Assembly (NCBI RefSeq): GCF_000334215.1
Contig: NZ_AMQY01000016.1
Location: 1 to 32,558 of the forward strand
Length of the DNA stretch: 32,558 nt
From: Vreelandella jeotgali Hwa
GTDB lineage: Bacteria > Pseudomonadota > Gammaproteobacteria > Pseudomonadales > Halomonadaceae
Direction: 5' to 3'
Within the stretch, counting starts at the first letter, position 1; the number at the start of each line of letters is the position of its first letter. Made by a program: the position numbers and the translations under genes. Below, piece by piece: positions 25,124 to 32,558 of the stretch. The notes below the pieces were generated by a model that did not search any database, was not told where the DNA came from, and saw only the letters and a program-made list of their open reading frames with translations.

Positions 25124-25189
25124 TGCTGCAAACAGCTCATACAAACCGTTTATTCAAACCACGCATACAAACAACTGATACGACCGTGG
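25124..25189. repeat. Degenerate 13-14 base repeats upstream of the AhpD-like gene
   Basis: Consecutive units with the core ATACAAAC or a close variant fill the gap between liuE and the next gene: GCTGCAAACAGCT, CATACAAACCGTTT, ATTCAAACCACG, CATACAAACAACT and GATACGACCGTGG. They are imperfect and overlap the approach to the ribosome site GGAG at 25188-25191. Confidence 0.6.
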
Positions 25190-25196
25190 AGTTTCC

Positions 25197-25778
25197 ATGA
25201 CCCAAGCCCCTGACAACGTGGTGGCGCTGGACCTGCCGATACCCGGCGAAGAAGACCTTCCTGCCGATGTGCGCGAGTATTTCGCGCTTTGCCGCGAAAA
25301 GCTCGGCATGGTGCCCAATGTGCTCACCGCTTACAGCCACAATCTGAAACAGCTGGCGGGCTTCAGCGGCTTCTACAATGAATTGATGCTTGGCGACAGC
25401 GAGCTGACTCGGCTGGAACGGGAAATGATTGCCGTGGTGGTTTCGTCGGAAAACCGATGTTTTTACTGCCTTGTTGCGCATGGCGCGGCGGTACGGGTCA
25501 TGAGCGGCGACCCGACGCTGGGCGAGCACCTTGTCATGAACTATCGCACCGCCCGGCTGGACCAGCGCCAGCGCGCCATGCTGGATTTTGCGTCGCACCT
25601 GACCCGCTCACCGTCCACGGTCACTGCAGAAACCGTGCAGCAGCTCCGGGAGGCCGGCTTCAGCGACACCGGCATCTGGGATCTAAGCAACGTCATCGGC
25701 TGCTACAACATGACCAATCGCGTGGCGATTGCCAGTGACATGCAGCCCAACCCCGAATATCACGGCCAGAGTCGCTAA
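25197..25778 (+). CDS. AhpD-like peroxidase-related protein (carboxymuconolactone decarboxylase superfamily)
   Basis: This is a 193-residue protein of the AhpD/CMD superfamily. Its signature is SSENRCFYCLVAHGAAVR, an ExxCxxC-xxxH arrangement that in AhpD makes a redox-active disulfide and proton relay. The length and the opening PADVREYFALCREKLGMVPNVL match the group named uncharacterized peroxidase-related enzymes. It lies 96 bases after liuE and 54 bases before a second acyl-CoA ligase, on the same strand. GGAG stands six bases ahead of its ATG. It may protect the pathway against peroxides formed by flavin dehydrogenases, or reduce a partner protein, but neither is shown by the sequence. 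Confidence 0.85.
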   Translation: MTQAPDNVVALDLPIPGEEDLPADVREYFALCREKLGMVPNVLTAYSHNLKQLAGFSGFYNELMLGDSELTRLEREMIAVVVSSENRCFYCLVAHGAAVRVMSGDPTLGEHLVMNYRTARLDQRQRAMLDFASHLTRSPSTVTAETVQQLREAGFSDTGIWDLSNVIGCYNMTNRVAIASDMQPNPEYHGQSR

Positions 25779-25832
25779 CAGGCCGGCCGTGTCTGTTAGC
25801 ACTCGATGACAACAACAACCGGAGGCAAGACA

Positions 25833-27515
25833 ATGAATCAAGCTCTTCCAAGCTATGCCAGCGGCACTTCAACCACGCCCCTGTTGGGCATGACCATCGG
25901 CGAGATGCTGGACCGCACGGCGGCCCGCTATCCCGACAACGAGGCTCTGGTCTGCCTGCACCAGGACATTCGCTGGACGTACCGGGAATTTCTGGAGCGG
26001 GTCAATGAAGCCGCCCGGGCCTTTCTGACGATCGGCGTTGAGCCCGGCGATCGCGTCGGTATCTGGTCGCCCAACCGCTACGAGTGGACCGTCACCCAGT
26101 TTGCCACCGCCAAAATGGGCGCCATTCTCGTCAACATCAATCCGGCCTATGGCGTTCATGAACTGGAATACGCCATGAACCTGGCGGGCATCAGCGTGCT
26201 GGTCACCGCCGACCGCTTCAAGACCTCGAACTACCGCGAATCGCTGTATGAGCTCGCCCCGGAATTACACGCCGGCACGCCGGGCCATACCCATTCGCAG
26301 CGCCTGGCCGATCTGCGCGCGGTGATCAACATGGACAGCGAAAAGCACGACGGCATGTGGACCTGGGATGAATTTACCCGCTTCGGCGACGACACCCCCC
26401 AGGCCACGCTGGACGACGTGCAAAATCGGCTGCAGTTCGATGACCCCATCAACATCCAGTTCACCTCCGGCACCACCGGCAACCCCAAGGGCGCTACGCT
26501 TACCCACCACAACATTCTCAATAACGGCTTTTTCGTGGGAGAAAGCCAGCGGCTCACCGACCGCGATCGAGTGGTGATTCCCGTGCCGCTTTACCATTGT
26601 TTCGGCATGGTCATGGGCAACCTCGGGTGTATCACCCACGGCGCCGCGATGATTTACCCCGGGGAAGGCTTCGAGCCCGGCACGGTGCTCGACGCCGTTC
26701 ACCGGGAAAAAGCCACGTCGCTCTACGGCGTTCCCACCATGTTCATCGCCGAGCTTGCCGACCCGTCGTTCGACCACTGCGATTTTTCCACGCTGCGCAC
26801 GGGCATCATGGCCGGTTCGACCTGCCCTGCCGAAGTGATGAAAAAGGTCAACCAGCAGATGAACATGAAGGAGGTGCAGATTGCCTACGGCATGACCGAA
26901 ACCAGCCCGGTCTCGACGCAGACCAGCTCGCTGGATCCGTTTGACAAGCAGGTCAGCACGGTCGGCCGAACCCAGCCGCACCTGGAAAGCATGGTTGTCG
27001 ACGTGGTCAGCGGCAGGGTACTGCCCCGGGGCGAGACCGGCGAGCTGTGCACGCGCGGCTACAGCGTCATGCTCAAATACTGGAACAACGCCGAAAAGAC
27101 CGATGAGGCCATCGACAGCGCCGGCTGGATGCACACCGGAGATTTGGCGACCATGGACGACGAGGGCTATATCGAGGTCGTCGGGCGTATCAAGGACATG
27201 GTGATTCGCGGCGGGGAAAACATTTATCCCCGGGAAATCGAGGAGTTTCTCTACACGCATCCGTCCATCGAGGAGGTCCAGGTCACGGGTATTCCCGACA
27301 AGACCTACGGCGAGGAGCTTATCGCCTGGGTCAAGCCGCACCCGGACGCCGACACTCTGAACGGCGAGGACATCAAGGCATTCTGCCAGGGCAAAATTGC
27401 CCACTTCAAGATTCCCCGGCACTACAAGTTCGTGGACGAGTTTCCCATGACCGTCACCGGCAAAATCCAGAAATTCCGCATGCGCGAAATTTCCATCGAC
27501 GACATGAACGCATAG
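25833..27515 (+). CDS. AMP-binding fatty acyl-CoA synthetase (second ligase)
   Basis: This protein of 560 residues has the ATP/AMP signature [11 protein letters not shown] at 210-220. [12 protein letters not shown] follows in the middle, and [16 protein letters not shown] and [24 protein letters not shown] at the hinge. The catalytic Lys544 is in TGKIQKF. It resembles FadD-like acyl-CoA synthetases of medium or long chains and differs clearly from the other ligase in this window. ATG at 25833 is preceded by GGAGGCAAGAC. An upstream in-frame ATG at 25806 lies before that site and is unlikely. It is the last gene of the plus-strand unit and is closed by a strong terminator. Its acid substrate is unknown. 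Confidence 0.92.
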   Translation: MNQALPSYASGTSTTPLLGMTIGEMLDRTAARYPDNEALVCLHQDIRWTYREFLERVNEAARAFLTIGVEPGDRVGIWSPNRYEWTVTQFATAKMGAILVNINPAYGVHELEYAMNLAGISVLVTADRFKTSNYRESLYELAPELHAGTPGHTHSQRLADLRAVINMDSEKHDGMWTWDEFTRFGDDTPQATLDDVQNRLQFDDPINIQFTSGTTGNPKGATLTHHNILNNGFFVGESQRLTDRDRVVIPVPLYHCFGMVMGNLGCITHGAAMIYPGEGFEPGTVLDAVHREKATSLYGVPTMFIAELADPSFDHCDFSTLRTGIMAGSTCPAEVMKKVNQQMNMKEVQIAYGMTETSPVSTQTSSLDPFDKQVSTVGRTQPHLESMVVDVVSGRVLPRGETGELCTRGYSVMLKYWNNAEKTDEAIDSAGWMHTGDLATMDDEGYIEVVGRIKDMVIRGGENIYPREIEEFLYTHPSIEEVQVTGIPDKTYGEELIAWVKPHPDADTLNGEDIKAFCQGKIAHFKIPRHYKFVDEFPMTVTGKIQKFRMREISIDDMNA

Positions 27516-27537
27516 CGCCGGGGCCTGCTGCCCACGA

Positions 27538-27576
27538 TAAAAAACGGCGCCCCGATGAATCGGGGCGCCGTTTTGT
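27538..27576. terminator. Strong bidirectional terminator between the liu block and mmsB
   Basis: A perfect 11-base stem CGGCGCCCCGA (27545-27555) and TCGGGGCGCCG (27560-27570) with loop TGAA is extended by AAAA/TTTT. T-runs lie on both strands: TTTTG after the plus arm and TTTTTT in the minus direction. It serves the converging acyl-CoA ligase and mmsB genes. Confidence 0.93.
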
Positions 27577-27617
27577 CTTGCTTGAAAGCAACCACTGACC
27601 GCTGAAAGGTGTCGCGT

Positions 27618-28514
27618 TCAGCCTTCCGAATCGGGCGTATAGAACTGCTGAATACTCGAGAAATCCAGCGAGCCATTGCCCTGCCCCGCATGCAGCTCGA
27701 ACAGGTTACGCGCCAGCGAGCCCATGGGGATCGCGGCATGGTGGCCAACGGCGTTATCAAACGCCAGCCCGAGGTCCTTGTTCATGAGGTTGACCAGAAA
27801 GCCGCCGTCGTAGCCGCGTGATGCTGGCGTGCCGTCCATGACCCCCGGCCAGGGGTTATAGCCGTTGAGCGCCCAGTTGCCCCCGGAGCTCTGTTTCATG
27901 ATCTCCGAGAGCACGGACGGATCCAGCCCGTTTTTAACCCCGAGCGCCAGCGCTTCACTGGTGCCGGTCATGAGAATGGCCAGCAGCATGTTATTGCAGA
28001 TCTTGGCGATCTGGCCAGCACCGTTGTCACCCGCCAGAAACACATTTTTCGCCATGACGTCGAGAATTGGCCTGGCTCGGTTGAAAGTCGCTTCGGCGCC
28101 ACCGCAGATAAACGTGAGAGCGCCGGCCCGGGCGCCGCCGACCCCGCCGGAGACCGGCGCGTCGAGAAACGGAATGTCATTCGCCCGGGCCTGCTCGGCC
28201 ACGGCGCGCGAGGTTTCCGGCGCGATGGTCGAGGAATCGACCACCAGGGTCCCCGCCGGCAGCTGGGCCAGCAGGCCCTCCGCACCCAGATAGACAGCCT
28301 CGACGTGCTTGCCCGCCGGCAGCATGGTGATGACGCATTCCGCGCCCTGAACGGCCTCAGCGGCCGTGGCCGCAGCTTTGGCGCCTTCGGCAACGCGCGC
28401 CTCGACCGCTTCCGTCGACAGATCAAAAACCGTGATATCGTGCCCGGCCTTGAGCAGGTTGCTGACCATGGGGCCGCCCATGTTGCCCAGACCGATAAAC
28501 GTGATCGTCGCCAT
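27618..28514 (-). CDS. mmsB: 3-Hydroxyisobutyrate dehydrogenase
   Basis: MmsB oxidises 3-hydroxyisobutyrate to methylmalonate semialdehyde with NAD in valine breakdown. The 298-residue protein begins with the dinucleotide site FIGLGNMGGPM. It continues with DAPVSGGVGGARAG near 118-131, and Lys171 in GQIAKICNNML is the catalytic lysine of the beta-hydroxyacid dehydrogenase family. The end GHHAAIPMGSLARNLFE is typical. AGGGGATAACC precedes ATG 28514. It is the last gene of the mmsA, dehydrogenase and mmsB run and converges on the terminator. Confidence 0.95.
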   Translation of the reverse strand: MATITFIGLGNMGGPMVSNLLKAGHDITVFDLSTEAVEARVAEGAKAAATAAEAVQGAECVITMLPAGKHVEAVYLGAEGLLAQLPAGTLVVDSSTIAPETSRAVAEQARANDIPFLDAPVSGGVGGARAGALTFICGGAEATFNRARPILDVMAKNVFLAGDNGAGQIAKICNNMLLAILMTGTSEALALGVKNGLDPSVLSEIMKQSSGGNWALNGYNPWPGVMDGTPASRGYDGGFLVNLMNKDLGLAFDNAVGHHAAIPMGSLARNLFELHAGQGNGSLDFSSIQQFYTPDSEG

Positions 28515-28562
28515 TGGTTATCCCCTTTATTGTCGTCAAGTCTTGTTGTGTCGGGTTGTCGA

Positions 28563-28578
28563 CGCCGCCTGAGCGGCG
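28563..28578 (-). other. Intercistronic hairpin after the isobutyryl-CoA dehydrogenase stop
   Basis: CGCCGC, loop TCAG (minus strand), GCGGCG begins one base after the TAA stop. There is no T-tract, so an mRNA-stabilising or processing role is more likely than termination. Confidence 0.45.
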
Positions 28579-28579
28579 C

Positions 28580-29746
28580 TTACTGGATCGCTTCGACGAC
28601 ACCGTCGTCCAGCAGACGGCGCGCCGCAATCAGGCGCATGACTTCGTTGGTGCCTTCGAGAATCTGGTGGACACGCAAATCGCGCAGATAGCGCTCCAGC
28701 GGATATTCGCGAATATAGCCGTAGCCGCCGTGCAGCTGCAGGGCCTCATTGACCACGTCGAAGCAGACATCGGTGGCAAAGCGCTTGGCCATGGCGCAGT
28801 GCAGCGTGGCCTCGGCGTCGTCGTTATCCAGCTTGAAAGCCCCGAGCCGCACCATCTGCCGAGCCGCCGTCAGCTGGGTCGCCATATCGGCGATCTTGAA
28901 CTGCAGCGCCTGAAACGCGGCGAGCGGCTTGCCGAACTGCTCGCGCTCGTGCATGTAGTCACGGGCCCGCAGCAAGGCCGCCTGAGCGCCGCCCAACGAG
29001 CAGGTGGCAATGTTCAGCCGCCCGCCGTCGAGGCCCTGCATGGCAATGGCAAAGCCGTCGCCTTCGGCCCCCAGCCGGCGAGATGCCGGTACGCGGACGT
29101 TATCGAAGCTGACCATGCGGGTCGGCTGGGAATGCCAGCCCATCTTGTCTTCCAGCCTGCCGTAGGTAATACCTTCGGCCTCTGCCGGTATCACAAAGGT
29201 GGAAATGCCCCCGGCGCCGGAATCGGGGCCGCCGGTACGCGCCATCAACACCAGAATATGGGTATCGCCGGCGCCGGAAATGAACACCTTGCTGCCGCTG
29301 ATCAGGTAGTCATCGCCGTCGCGCACCGCCCGGGTGCGCAGGCTGGCCGCATCGGACCCCGCGCCGGGCTCGGTCAGACAGTAGGACGCCAGCCATTCGC
29401 CGCTGGCCAGTTGGGGCACCACCGCTTCCCGGCAGTCCTGCTGACCGAACGTGGCCACCATCCAGGTCGCCATGTTGTGAATGGTGATGTACGCCGCCGT
29501 GGACGGGCAGGCGGCCGCCAACTCTTCCACGATGACGGACGTATCCAGCCGCGACAGCCCCATGCCGCCCAGGGCTTCCGGGGTATAAATGCCCATGAAG
29601 CCCATTTCGCCGGCTTCCCTGAGCAGCTCCACGGGGAAGATATGCTCGTCGTCCCATTTGGCGGCATGGGGCGCCATGGCCTTTTCGGCAAAGGTGCGGG
29701 CAGCGTCGCGAAACGCCAGCTGGTCGTCAGTCAGATCATATTGCAT
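28580..29746 (-). CDS. Isobutyryl-CoA dehydrogenase (ACAD8-like)
   Basis: This acyl-CoA dehydrogenase has 388 residues and resembles human ACAD8, which oxidises isobutyryl-CoA to methacrylyl-CoA in the valine route. It shows CLTEPGAGSDAAS, the region GSKVFISGAGDT, DNVRVPASRRLG, QLHGGYGYIREYPLERYLRDLR and ILEGTNEVMRLI. Glu364 in LEGTNE occupies the standard catalytic position, unlike in LiuA and the LCAD-type enzyme here. Neighbouring mmsA and mmsB support isobutyryl-CoA as substrate. A 2-methylbutyryl-CoA activity is also possible. GGGAG precedes ATG 29746. Confidence 0.92.
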   Translation of the reverse strand: MQYDLTDDQLAFRDAARTFAEKAMAPHAAKWDDEHIFPVELLREAGEMGFMGIYTPEALGGMGLSRLDTSVIVEELAAACPSTAAYITIHNMATWMVATFGQQDCREAVVPQLASGEWLASYCLTEPGAGSDAASLRTRAVRDGDDYLISGSKVFISGAGDTHILVLMARTGGPDSGAGGISTFVIPAEAEGITYGRLEDKMGWHSQPTRMVSFDNVRVPASRRLGAEGDGFAIAMQGLDGGRLNIATCSLGGAQAALLRARDYMHEREQFGKPLAAFQALQFKIADMATQLTAARQMVRLGAFKLDNDDAEATLHCAMAKRFATDVCFDVVNEALQLHGGYGYIREYPLERYLRDLRVHQILEGTNEVMRLIAARRLLDDGVVEAIQ

Positions 29747-29770
29747 CGCAATTCTCCCGATCGTAATCTC

Positions 29771-29790
29771 GCCGGATAACGCTATCCGGC
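29771..29790 (-). other. Perfect hairpin between mmsA and the isobutyryl-CoA dehydrogenase gene
   Basis: GCCGGATA, loop GCGT (minus strand), TATCCGGC is a perfect 8-base stem. It lies about 25 bases before the dehydrogenase start and about 60 bases after mmsA. A second, longer GC pairing (GGCGGGGC near 29795 with GCCCCGCC near 29837) lies beside it. No T-tract follows, so it probably acts on mRNA stability or partial read-through. Confidence 0.45.
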
Positions 29791-29851
29791 CGCAGGCGGG
29801 GCTATCGGCCGGGCGGGCACACCTCCCCGACCGGCCCCGCCACTCGTGCGG

Positions 29852-31342
29852 CTAACGCAGCTGGATGGAGAAATTGGCTTCCGGCGTCGCCTCGCTGGAG
29901 AACCACCGCGAGGTGACCGTCTTGGTCTCGGTATAAAAGCGCACCGCCTGTTTGCCGTACGCATGCTGGTCACCGTAGAACGACCCCTTCCAGCCGGTGA
30001 AGGAGAAAAACGGCAGCGGCACGGGAATGGGAATATTGACCCCGACCTGCCCCACTTCGATCTCGTGCTGAAAGCGCCGCGCTGCCCCGCCGGAGCCGGT
30101 AAAGATCGACACGCCGTTACCGTAGGGGCTGCGGTTGATCAGCTCGATGGCGGCGTCCAGGCTGTCTTCTTCCATGCAGGCCAGTACCGGGCCGAAGATT
30201 TCCTCGTTGTAGATAGCCATCTCGGTGGTGACCCCGGAAAACAGCGTCGGGCCCACCCAGTTGCCGTCCGGCAGCCCCTCGATGGTAAAGCCGCGGCCGT
30301 CCAGCAGCAGGTTGGCGCCCTGGTCTTCGCCGCTGGTAATCAGCGACTCCACCCGGTCTCTGGCCGCCGCCGAGATCATCGGCCCGTAGCCGGCGGCATC
30401 GTCATCCGCAGCGCCCGGCCTGACTTTGGTCATGGCCTCCTTGAGCTCGGGAATCCAGGCCTGGGCTTCGCCCACGAACACCGCCACGGAAATCGCCATA
30501 CAGCGCTGCCCCGCGGCACCTACCGAGGCGCCCACCAGGGCGTTGATGACCTGCTGCTTGTCGGCGTCCGGCATGATCACCATGTGGTTCTTGGCCCCGG
30601 CAAAACTCTGGACACGCTTCATGTTCCGGGTGCCGGTCTCGTAGATGTACTGGCCGACGGGCACCGAGCCGACGAAGGATATCGCCTTGATCGCCGGGTC
30701 GGTGAGCAGCGTATCCACCTGCGCCTTGCCGCCGTGGACCACCTGCAGCGTGCCCGCCGGGGCACCGGCCTGTTCAAACAATTCGGCGAGCCGCATCGCC
30801 GTCAGCGGCACCTGCTCGGACGGCTTGAGCACGAAGGTGTTGCCGCAGGCAATCGCCATCGGAAACATCCACAGCGGAATCATCGCCGGGAAGTTGAACG
30901 GAGTAATGCCGGCACAAACGCCCAGCGGCTGAATCCAGGAGTGGGTATCCACGTTGCGCGCCACGTTGCCCAGGGTTTCGCCCATCATCATCGAGCCTAC
31001 GCTGGCCGCGTGCTCGACAACCTCGACGCCGCGCCAGACATCGCCTTTGGCATCGTCCAGCGTCTTGCCCGTTTCCTGCGAGAGGATCCCGGCAATCTCG
31101 TCGTGATGCTCTTTAAGCAGCGCCTGATAGCGCAGCATAACCCGTGCGCGCTCGGAAACCGGCACGTCTCGCCAGGTCTTGAACACCTCGCCGGCATTCT
31201 CGATCGCCCGCTGCATTTCGGCATCGGTGGTCACCGGCGCCCTGGCGATAACCCGGTTGGTCGCCGGGTCGGTGACGTCGATCCAGTCGGTCGTCTGGCT
31301 CTCGACAAAGTCGCCGGCGAGATAAAGCGGAACGTTGTGCAT
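29852..31342 (-). CDS. mmsA: Methylmalonate-semialdehyde dehydrogenase (CoA-acylating)
   Basis: MmsA converts methylmalonate semialdehyde, CoA and NAD to propionyl-CoA and CO2, ending the valine route. The 496-residue aldehyde dehydrogenase contains [16 protein letters not shown] and [10 protein letters not shown] early on. The nucleophile Cys281 lies in [16 protein letters not shown], and NEEIFGPVL with NRSPYGNG follows. The absence of the general base glutamate at the usual place and the RCMAIS pattern are typical of the CoA-dependent subgroup. GGGGG precedes ATG 31342. The gene is divergent from mmsR with a 147-base gap, the arrangement known from Pseudomonas aeruginosa, where MmsR activates mmsAB. 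Confidence 0.96.
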   Translation of the reverse strand: MHNVPLYLAGDFVESQTTDWIDVTDPATNRVIARAPVTTDAEMQRAIENAGEVFKTWRDVPVSERARVMLRYQALLKEHHDEIAGILSQETGKTLDDAKGDVWRGVEVVEHAASVGSMMMGETLGNVARNVDTHSWIQPLGVCAGITPFNFPAMIPLWMFPMAIACGNTFVLKPSEQVPLTAMRLAELFEQAGAPAGTLQVVHGGKAQVDTLLTDPAIKAISFVGSVPVGQYIYETGTRNMKRVQSFAGAKNHMVIMPDADKQQVINALVGASVGAAGQRCMAISVAVFVGEAQAWIPELKEAMTKVRPGAADDDAAGYGPMISAAARDRVESLITSGEDQGANLLLDGRGFTIEGLPDGNWVGPTLFSGVTTEMAIYNEEIFGPVLACMEEDSLDAAIELINRSPYGNGVSIFTGSGGAARRFQHEIEVGQVGVNIPIPVPLPFFSFTGWKGSFYGDQHAYGKQAVRFYTETKTVTSRWFSSEATPEANFSIQLR

Positions 31343-31440
31343 GATGCACCCCCTGCTTGTTGTTGTACGGGAGGCAGCCCCGAACGTGCTTACCGGGCCT
31401 GCATGTCATCAACCCTAGCAGCTACCCGGGAAGTTCGTGA

Positions 31441-31472
31441 TTGACTAAATTTCGACCTTGATGGACTATATT
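31441..31472 (+). promoter_or_regulatory. Weak promoter candidate for mmsR
   Basis: TTGACT at 31441-31446 and TATATT at 31467-31472 lie before mmsR but are separated by 20 bases, longer than normal. An activator could bridge this. The region is the only AT-rich part of the mmsA-mmsR gap. Confidence 0.25.
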
Positions 31473-31489
31473 TTGATAACAATCCCCCC

Positions 31490-32380
31490 ATGGTAGCAGC
31501 CCGAATGACCCAGACATCGCAGTGGCCGGTCTCCTCCGACAGCCTTCGCTATGTAATTCCGGCCCCCACGGCGCGCCGGCTTTCCGAGCATCCGCTAACT
31601 CGCGAGCTGTATCCGCTGGCGTTCGGCCATTATCGCCGGGCAGCGGGACACCACATGCACCGAGAACGTCACCGCGACAATCTTTTGATTTACTGCACGG
31701 AAGGCAAGGCATTTCTGAATGTTCAGGGCCAGCCCTGGCCGGTGACCGCCGGCGATCTTCTGCTGTTACCCGCCGGCGCCAGCCATCGTTACACCGCCGA
31801 CCCGGACAACCCCTGGACGATACACTGGGTTCATTACGCCGGACCGCTGGCCGACGACTTTCATCACTACATGGGCTTTGACCACGCCACTCGAATACGC
31901 CACCCGGGGCAGCAACCCGGGCTGCAGGCCGACTTCAACGGCCTGTTGTCGGTCAGCCAGACGGGATTTCGCATGCCCGGCCTGATTCACGCCGCCAACC
32001 GGCTCAGGCAGCTGCTGGCGGCGGTGCCCGGCTATATGGACGGCACCCGCCACAGCTTTCAGGCCGGACGGCATAGCCTCAACGACTACATGCACGAACA
32101 CCTTGACCAGCGCCTGACGCTGAAACACCTGGCCGACCTGGCCGGCCTGTCGCCGGCACATTTTGCCACGCGCTACCGCGAAGAAACCGGCACCTCGCCG
32201 ATTCAGCACTTTCTCCATCTGAAGGTAGAAAAAGCCTGCCGGATGCTCGACAACACCGATCTAAGCTTCAGCGATATCAGCCAGCGTCTGGGCTACGAAG
32301 ATGCCTACTATTTTTCCCGCCTGTTCAAGAAGGTCATGGGCCAGTCGCCGCAACACTACCGCCACGACGCCCAGCATTGA
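31490..32380 (+). CDS. mmsR: AraC-family regulator MmsR
   Basis: The 296-residue product has an N-terminal cupin-like sensing domain, with the pattern HHMHRERHRDNLLIYCTEGKA split by AGDLLLLPAG. The C-terminal AraC-type double helix-turn-helix spans about 195-290, with LTLKHLADLAGLSPAHFATRYREE-type first helix pair and FSDISQRLGYEDAYYFSRLFKK as the second. Position next to mmsA on the opposite strand matches MmsR, the activator of valine catabolic genes in Pseudomonas. The start is uncertain: ATG at 31490 or 31505, and neither has a strong ribosome site. A stop at 32378-32380 is followed by 178 bases with no recognisable gene. Confidence 0.88.
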   Translation: MVAARMTQTSQWPVSSDSLRYVIPAPTARRLSEHPLTRELYPLAFGHYRRAAGHHMHRERHRDNLLIYCTEGKAFLNVQGQPWPVTAGDLLLLPAGASHRYTADPDNPWTIHWVHYAGPLADDFHHYMGFDHATRIRHPGQQPGLQADFNGLLSVSQTGFRMPGLIHAANRLRQLLAAVPGYMDGTRHSFQAGRHSLNDYMHEHLDQRLTLKHLADLAGLSPAHFATRYREETGTSPIQHFLHLKVEKACRMLDNTDLSFSDISQRLGYEDAYYFSRLFKKVMGQSPQHYRHDAQH

Positions 32381-32558
32381 GCCGCCGTCGAGCCGGCAGC
32401 AGAAACCGGGCAGCCAAAGCAATAAACACTGAACGACGATTCCCTGTCAGCAAAAACATCGCCATTGCTGAAAAGCAGCGTCAAATATGCCTTTTACCCA
32501 TCTGCGCGTAAAGCATCGCCCAATGCGGGCGGTGATAAAAGCGCGCAACGCAACGCGG

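Noticed and set aside
29846..31444. Plus-strand frame of over 530 codons
   Set aside because: It is antisense to mmsA, has arginine- and histidine-rich low-complexity composition, and has no recognisable domain.

Overview
The window looks like chromosomal DNA of a GC-rich gammaproteobacterium, most likely a member of the Halomonadaceae (Halomonas or a close relative). That placement rests on protein resemblance and gene content only. No rRNA, tRNA, CRISPR array, insertion sequence or phage gene was found. Coding density is high, and no stretch longer than 300 bases lacks a gene.

Left part, 1-10190. A CbiM-like membrane protein runs off the left edge. An RNase J-type nuclease follows on the plus strand. 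Nine genes then lie head to tail on the minus strand. In transcription order they are a purine permease, apt, gpt, ung, upp, uraA, mobB, a fused moaC-moaD, and moaE. The run covers purine uptake and salvage, uracil excision, uracil salvage and uptake, and molybdenum cofactor synthesis. upp has its own sigma70-like promoter, and a terminator-like hairpin separates upp from uraA.

Middle part, 10332-27576. Riboflavin synthase comes first, followed by a branched-chain acyl-CoA catabolic region around a MerR-type regulator, LiuR. Three near-identical palindromes related to TTTACGTTAACGTAAA head three transcription units. The first is SDR, acyl-CoA dehydrogenase and thiolase (minus). The second is acyl-CoA ligase, hotdog thioesterase and alpha/beta hydrolase (minus). 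The third is liuR, liuA, liuB, liuC, liuD, liuE, an AhpD-like protein and a second acyl-CoA ligase (plus). The plus unit encodes the leucine route from isovaleryl-CoA to acetoacetate plus acetyl-CoA. It ends at a strong bidirectional terminator.

Right part, 27618-32380. mmsB, an isobutyryl-CoA dehydrogenase and mmsA (minus) form much of the valine route. An AraC-type regulator, mmsR, is divergent from them. The hydratase and hydrolase of that route are not here.

The most unusual signal is not a gene. Short imperfect tandem repeats sit at or just before the 5' ends of at least seven genes: moaE, upp, ung, apt, the LCAD-type dehydrogenase, liuA and the AhpD-like gene. The two arrays inside coding sequence have units of 12 and 15 bases, which keep frame. 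The non-coding arrays have units such as 11, 13, 14 and 19 bases. Other notable points are the MoaC-MoaD fusion and a possible ATT start codon for LiuR.
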